Position numbers and translations under genes: made by a program
From: Streptomyces sclerotialus
Lineage (GTDB): Bacteria; Actinomycetota; Actinomycetes; Streptomycetales; Streptomycetaceae
DNA: 64,000 nucleotides
Reading direction: 5' to 3'
Assembly (NCBI GenBank): GCA_000719105.1
Contig: JODX01000022.1
Span: forward strand, 1 to 64,000
The notes under the pieces: model-generated
The model's input: only the letters and a program-made list of their open reading frames with translations
Told to the model about the DNA's origin: nothing
The model's database searches: none
Part shown: positions 61,227 to 64,000 of the stretch, one piece after another
Numbering within the stretch: the first letter of the stretch is position 1
Layout of the letters: every line of letters starts with the position of its first letter

Positions 61227-62633
61227 TCAGGACGCCGGCTCCGCCCTCGGCACCGTCACCGTCACCTTCAGTCCGTGCGGTTCGTGGCGGGCGTACGAGA
61301 TCGCTCCGCCGCCCGCCTCGAGGAGGGCGCGGGAGATGGACAGACCGAGCCCCGAGCCCTTGACGTTCTGGTGCCCGGGGCTGCGCCAGAAGCGGTCGCC
61401 GATGCGGCCGAGTTCCTCGTCGCCGAGGCCGGGCCCGCCGTCGGCGACGACGACCGTGGAGACCGCGCCGTTGGAGGACACCTCCACGGCGACGCCCTCT
61501 CCCTCGGGGGTGAACTTCAGCGCGTTGTCGATCACCGCGTCCAGCGCGCTCGACAGGGCGATCGGGTCGGCCCAGGCGGTGGTGGGCGGGCAGTCCCCCG
61601 ACAGCCGTACGCCCTTGCTCTCGGCGACCGGTGTCCACGCGGCGACGCGCTCGGCGGCCAGCTCGCCGATGTCGGTGAGCGCGAGGTCCGCCTCGGCGTG
61701 CTCGGCGAGCGCCAGGTCGAGCAGGTCGTCGAGGACCTGCGCGAGCCGCTTGCCCTCGGTGCGCACGGAGGCGATCTCCTCGTTGCCCTCGGGCAGTTCG
61801 AGGGCGAGCAGGTCGATGCGCAGCAGCAGCGCGGCGAGCGGGTTGCGCAGCTGGTGGGAGGCGTCGGCGACGAAGGCGCGCTGCTGTTCGAGCACGTCCT
61901 CCACATTGTCGGCCATCTCGTTGAACGACCGTGCCAGGCGCCTGAGTTCCGGCGGCCCGCCGGCCACCGCGACCCGGGACTTCAGCCGTCCGGTGGCGAT
62001 GTCGTGGGTGGTGGCGTCGAGGACCCGTACGGGCTTGAGGACCCAGCCGGTCAGGCGCAGCGCGGCTCCGACGGCGAGGAGCATCGCGGCGATCAGGCCC
62101 GCTCCGATCACCATCCAGCCGCGCTGGATCTCCGACCGCATCTGCCCGGTGGGCGAGTCGGTCACGACGACGGCGACGACGTCCCCGTCCCGGATGACCG
62201 GCGAGGCGACGACCAGCCGCCCGCGCTCCCAGGGCCACACCTGCTCCGGGTCGTGGCTGCGCCGCCCCAGCAGCGCCTCCCTGTAGGCGTCGCGGCCCTC
62301 GCCCTCCGCGGGCACGTACCAGCTGCGCGGCGCGTTCGCCATGGCCTCCTCACCGCGGTCGAAGACGCCCGCGCGGATGCCGTACACCTCGAAGTAGCGG
62401 TCGAGTTCGTCGCGCAGGGTCTCCCGGCGCTCGTCCGTGCCGTCCACCCGCGAACCGGCGGGACGGTCGGCGACGAACTGCGCGAGGGCCGCGAAACGCG
62501 CCGTGTCGTCGATGCGGTCGACCACCACCTTCTGCTGCGCCGCGGCCGCCAGGCTGACCGCGAGCGGGATGCCGAGCGCCAGCAGCACGGCGGCCATGAG
62601 GACGATGAGCAGCGGAAGCAGACGAGTGCGCAC
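61227..62633 (-). CDS. gluK: Glutamate-responsive sensor histidine kinase GluK
   Basis: Sensor kinase of 468 residues: helix 1 (about 5-30), extracytoplasmic domain (31-170), helix 2 (172-195), HAMP (about 196-250), phospho-acceptor His in VADASHQLRNPLAALL, and an HATPase with DNALKFTPEGEG, DGGPGLGDEE and GSGLGLSIS. Its place beside gluR and the divergent gluA identifies it as the GluK of Streptomyces, known in S. coelicolor to control glutamate uptake. It starts 9 bases after the gluR stop on the same strand, so the two are one operon. Confidence 0.88.
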   Translation of the reverse strand: MRTRLLPLLIVLMAAVLLALGIPLAVSLAAAAQQKVVVDRIDDTARFAALAQFVADRPAGSRVDGTDERRETLRDELDRYFEVYGIRAGVFDRGEEAMANAPRSWYVPAEGEGRDAYREALLGRRSHDPEQVWPWERGRLVVASPVIRDGDVVAVVVTDSPTGQMRSEIQRGWMVIGAGLIAAMLLAVGAALRLTGWVLKPVRVLDATTHDIATGRLKSRVAVAGGPPELRRLARSFNEMADNVEDVLEQQRAFVADASHQLRNPLAALLLRIDLLALELPEGNEEIASVRTEGKRLAQVLDDLLDLALAEHAEADLALTDIGELAAERVAAWTPVAESKGVRLSGDCPPTTAWADPIALSSALDAVIDNALKFTPEGEGVAVEVSSNGAVSTVVVADGGPGLGDEELGRIGDRFWRSPGHQNVKGSGLGLSISRALLEAGGGAISYARHEPHGLKVTVTVPRAEPAS

Positions 62634-62642
62634 TCCGGCACG

Positions 62643-63329
62643 CTATGCCGCGGGGATGACGAGCCGGTACCCGACTCCGCGCACTGTCTCGATCAGTGCG
62701 GGCATGCGCAGTTTGGACCGCAGGGACGCGACGTGCACCTCCAGGGTGCGGCCCGTCCCCTCCCAACTGGTGCGCCACACCTCGCTGATGATCTGCTCCC
62801 GGCGGAAGACCACTCCGGGACGCTGGGCGAGCAGCGCCAGGAGGTCGAACTCCTTGCGGGTCAGCGCGACGACCGTGCCGTCGACGCTCACCTGGCGGGT
62901 GGGCAGTTCGATGTGCACGGACCCGAGTCCGATCACGCTGCCACCGGGTTCCGGAGTCTCACCGGGCACGCGGCGCCGGCTGACGGCGTGGATACGGGCG
63001 AGCAGTTCCCCGGTGTCGTACGGCTTGACGACGTAGTCGTCCGCTCCGAGGTTGAGGCCGTGGATGCGCGAGCGCACGTCGGAGCGGGCGGTGACCATGA
63101 TCACGGGGATGCTCGTGCGCTTGCGGATCTTCCCGCAGACCTCGTATCCGTCCTGGTCGGGCAGGCCGAGGTCGAGCAGCACCACGCCGAAGCCCGCGCC
63201 CTCGGGCACGAGCGCCTGGAGCGCCTCCTCGCCGCTGCGGGCGTGCGTGACGGCGAAGCCGTGCCGCGCCAGCACCGCGGACAGGGCGGCGGCGACGTGG
63301 TTGTCGTCCTCGACGAGGAGCAGTCTCAT
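62643..63329 (-). CDS. gluR: Response regulator GluR (OmpR/PhoB family)
   Basis: Regulator of 228 residues. The receiver has the acidic pair in LLVEDDNHVA, phospho-acceptor Asp in VVLLDLGLPDQDG, and Lys in DYVVKPYD. The winged helix (LTRKEFDLLALLAQRPG, then GRTLEVHVASLRSKL) is OmpR type. The ATG at 63329 has GAGGGGGCGG upstream; a longer open frame (to 63635) is not used. It is transcribed away from gluA, whose operon it is known to activate in S. coelicolor. Confidence 0.9.
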   Translation of the reverse strand: MRLLLVEDDNHVAAALSAVLARHGFAVTHARSGEEALQALVPEGAGFGVVLLDLGLPDQDGYEVCGKIRKRTSIPVIMVTARSDVRSRIHGLNLGADDYVVKPYDTGELLARIHAVSRRRVPGETPEPGGSVIGLGSVHIELPTRQVSVDGTVVALTRKEFDLLALLAQRPGVVFRREQIISEVWRTSWEGTGRTLEVHVASLRSKLRMPALIETVRGVGYRLVIPAA

Positions 63330-63755
63330 TCCGCCCCCTCCGGTTAGTTTCGGTCTCGGTGTGTCTCGGTGTCTGCCGGTCGTACGGTCGCGCGCGTGGG
63401 TGCGGTTTCCGCGTTCCGCGCGCGTACGTACGGTTTCCGCGCGCGGGTGCCGTGGTCCGGCCGGCGCGGACCGGTCCTGGTGAACGTGGTCGCAACGCGC
63501 GGAGAACACGGCCACGCGCGCGTGTCTCCTGGAAGTGACGCCGATGACCGAGGACGGCGTCAAGTGGCTGCCGCCGGGCGTTACCCAGCCGGTACCCAGC
63601 GAGGGCGCAATGGGGGCGCGACAGCATCCGGCCACTACCAGGAGTGGCGGCCCGCTATCGGATCGTTATGCTCAGATTCCCCTCAGATGTAATGACGCTG
63701 GTCGTAGTGGGTCACTACCCTCCTCCGAAACCGAGGAGGACGGAGCCAGTAAGCG
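63330..63755. promoter_or_regulatory. gluR-gluA divergent control region
   Basis: These 426 bases hold no gene. Two direct repeats CGGTTTCCGCG lie at 63403-63413 and 63431-63441 (28-base period). A perfect palindrome GTAGTGGGTCACTAC lies at 63704-63718, near the gluA start. Either could be a binding site for GluR or another regulator; the published GluR site was not available to me for comparison. Confidence 0.5.
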
Positions 63756-64000
63756 ATGACCGAAGTATCGGTGGCCAAGGACGCCGTGGCCGCTACCGAC
63801 GACCTGGTCGTCCTGAAGAGCGTCAACAAGCACTTCGGCGCGTTGCACGTGCTCCAGGACATCGATCTGACCATCGCCCGGGGCGAGGTCGTCGTGGTGA
63901 TCGGGCCCTCCGGGTCCGGTAAGTCCACCCTGTGCCGCACCATCAACCGCCTGGAGACGATCGACTCGGGCGACATCACGATCGACGGCAAGCCGCTCCC
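63756..64000 (+). CDS. gluA: Glutamate ABC transporter ATP-binding protein GluA (partial)
   Basis: First 81 codons of an ABC ATPase of the polar-amino-acid class, cut by the window end. Visible: [22 protein letters not shown], Walker [19 protein letters not shown] and the [10 protein letters not shown] segment. It is the first gene of the gluABCD glutamate uptake operon in Streptomyces, divergent from gluRK. GGAGC lies about 11 bases before the ATG at 63756. Confidence 0.92.
   Translation, partial: MTEVSVAKDAVAATDDLVVLKSVNKHFGALHVLQDIDLTIARGEVVVVIGPSGSGKSTLCRTINRLETIDSGDITIDGKPL

Overview
The window is about 64 kb of very GC-rich actinobacterial chromosome, almost certainly Streptomyces. Coding frames show strong third-position GC, and many genes start with GTG. 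The principal sigma factor HrdB sits next to the sporulation regulator WhiH, between two topoisomerase IV subunit genes. The gene order (parC, citrate-type two-component system, parE, hrdB, whiH, nrdRJ, lexA, hflX, rshA, dapF, miaA, miaB, gluRK, gluA) is, from memory, that of the conserved core of S. coelicolor. I see no rRNA, tRNA, prophage, insertion sequence, CRISPR array or large biosynthetic cluster. This looks like housekeeping core with small lineage-specific insertions and one regulator relic.

Layout. 0-9 kb: parC, a CobW-type GTPase, a DUF6082 membrane protein, a 79-residue orphan, an iron-box-controlled sucrase/ferredoxin-like protein and a CitA/CitB-type two-component pair. 9-16 kb: parE, a small zinc-ribbon protein, a secreted trypsin, hrdB and whiH with a candidate sigma-WhiG promoter. 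16-23.7 kb: a degenerate ABC ATPase-permease fusion, a Nudix-type regulator with its own operator candidate, a debranching-enzyme-like protein and a DUF4192 protein. 23.7-28.7 kb: a nucleic-acid-processing cluster. It holds a RecQ helicase fused to a phosphoribosyltransferase domain behind two consensus DnaA boxes, a RadC-like protein that has lost its metal ligands, a stand-alone SF1-helicase C-terminal domain and RNase HII. 28.7-33.3 kb: a TetR relic, a DUF4173 membrane protein, an ADP-ribosylglycohydrolase, a histidine phosphatase and an ABM-like protein. 33.4-41.1 kb: TerD, the B12-dependent ribonucleotide reductase nrdJ with its repressor nrdR (tandem NrdR boxes), lexA (SOS box) and a DinG/XPD-type helicase. 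41.2-46.2 kb: a two-gene diaminobutyrate aminotransferase/acyltransferase unit and two tandem lipoprotein serine proteases. 46.2-58.5 kb: hflX, an M1 peptidase, rshA, dapF, miaA, miaB and small companions. 58.7-64 kb: a Tat-exported amidase, a TAXI-type solute-binding protein, the gluK/gluR two-component genes and the start of gluA.

Themes. DNA topology and replication (parC, parE, RecQ, DinG, RNase HII), dNTP supply (nrdR, nrdJ) and DNA-damage response (lexA) are concentrated here. Recognisable operators are the NrdR boxes, the LexA box, an iron box and DnaA boxes. Stringent response and translation quality (rshA, hflX, miaA, miaB) form a second block. The right end is a glutamate-sensing and uptake locus.

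The best candidates for undescribed biology are two. One is the RecQ-PRTase / pseudo-RadC / stand-alone SF1 C-domain / RNase HII neighbourhood. The other is the orphan TAXI binding protein beside the glutamate two-component system. Several proteins also look like fold-conserved but catalytically dead versions of known enzymes: the ABC ATPase, the RshA synthetase half, the RadC-like protein and the LigB-like protein. All functional calls come from reading motifs by eye; no database search was run.
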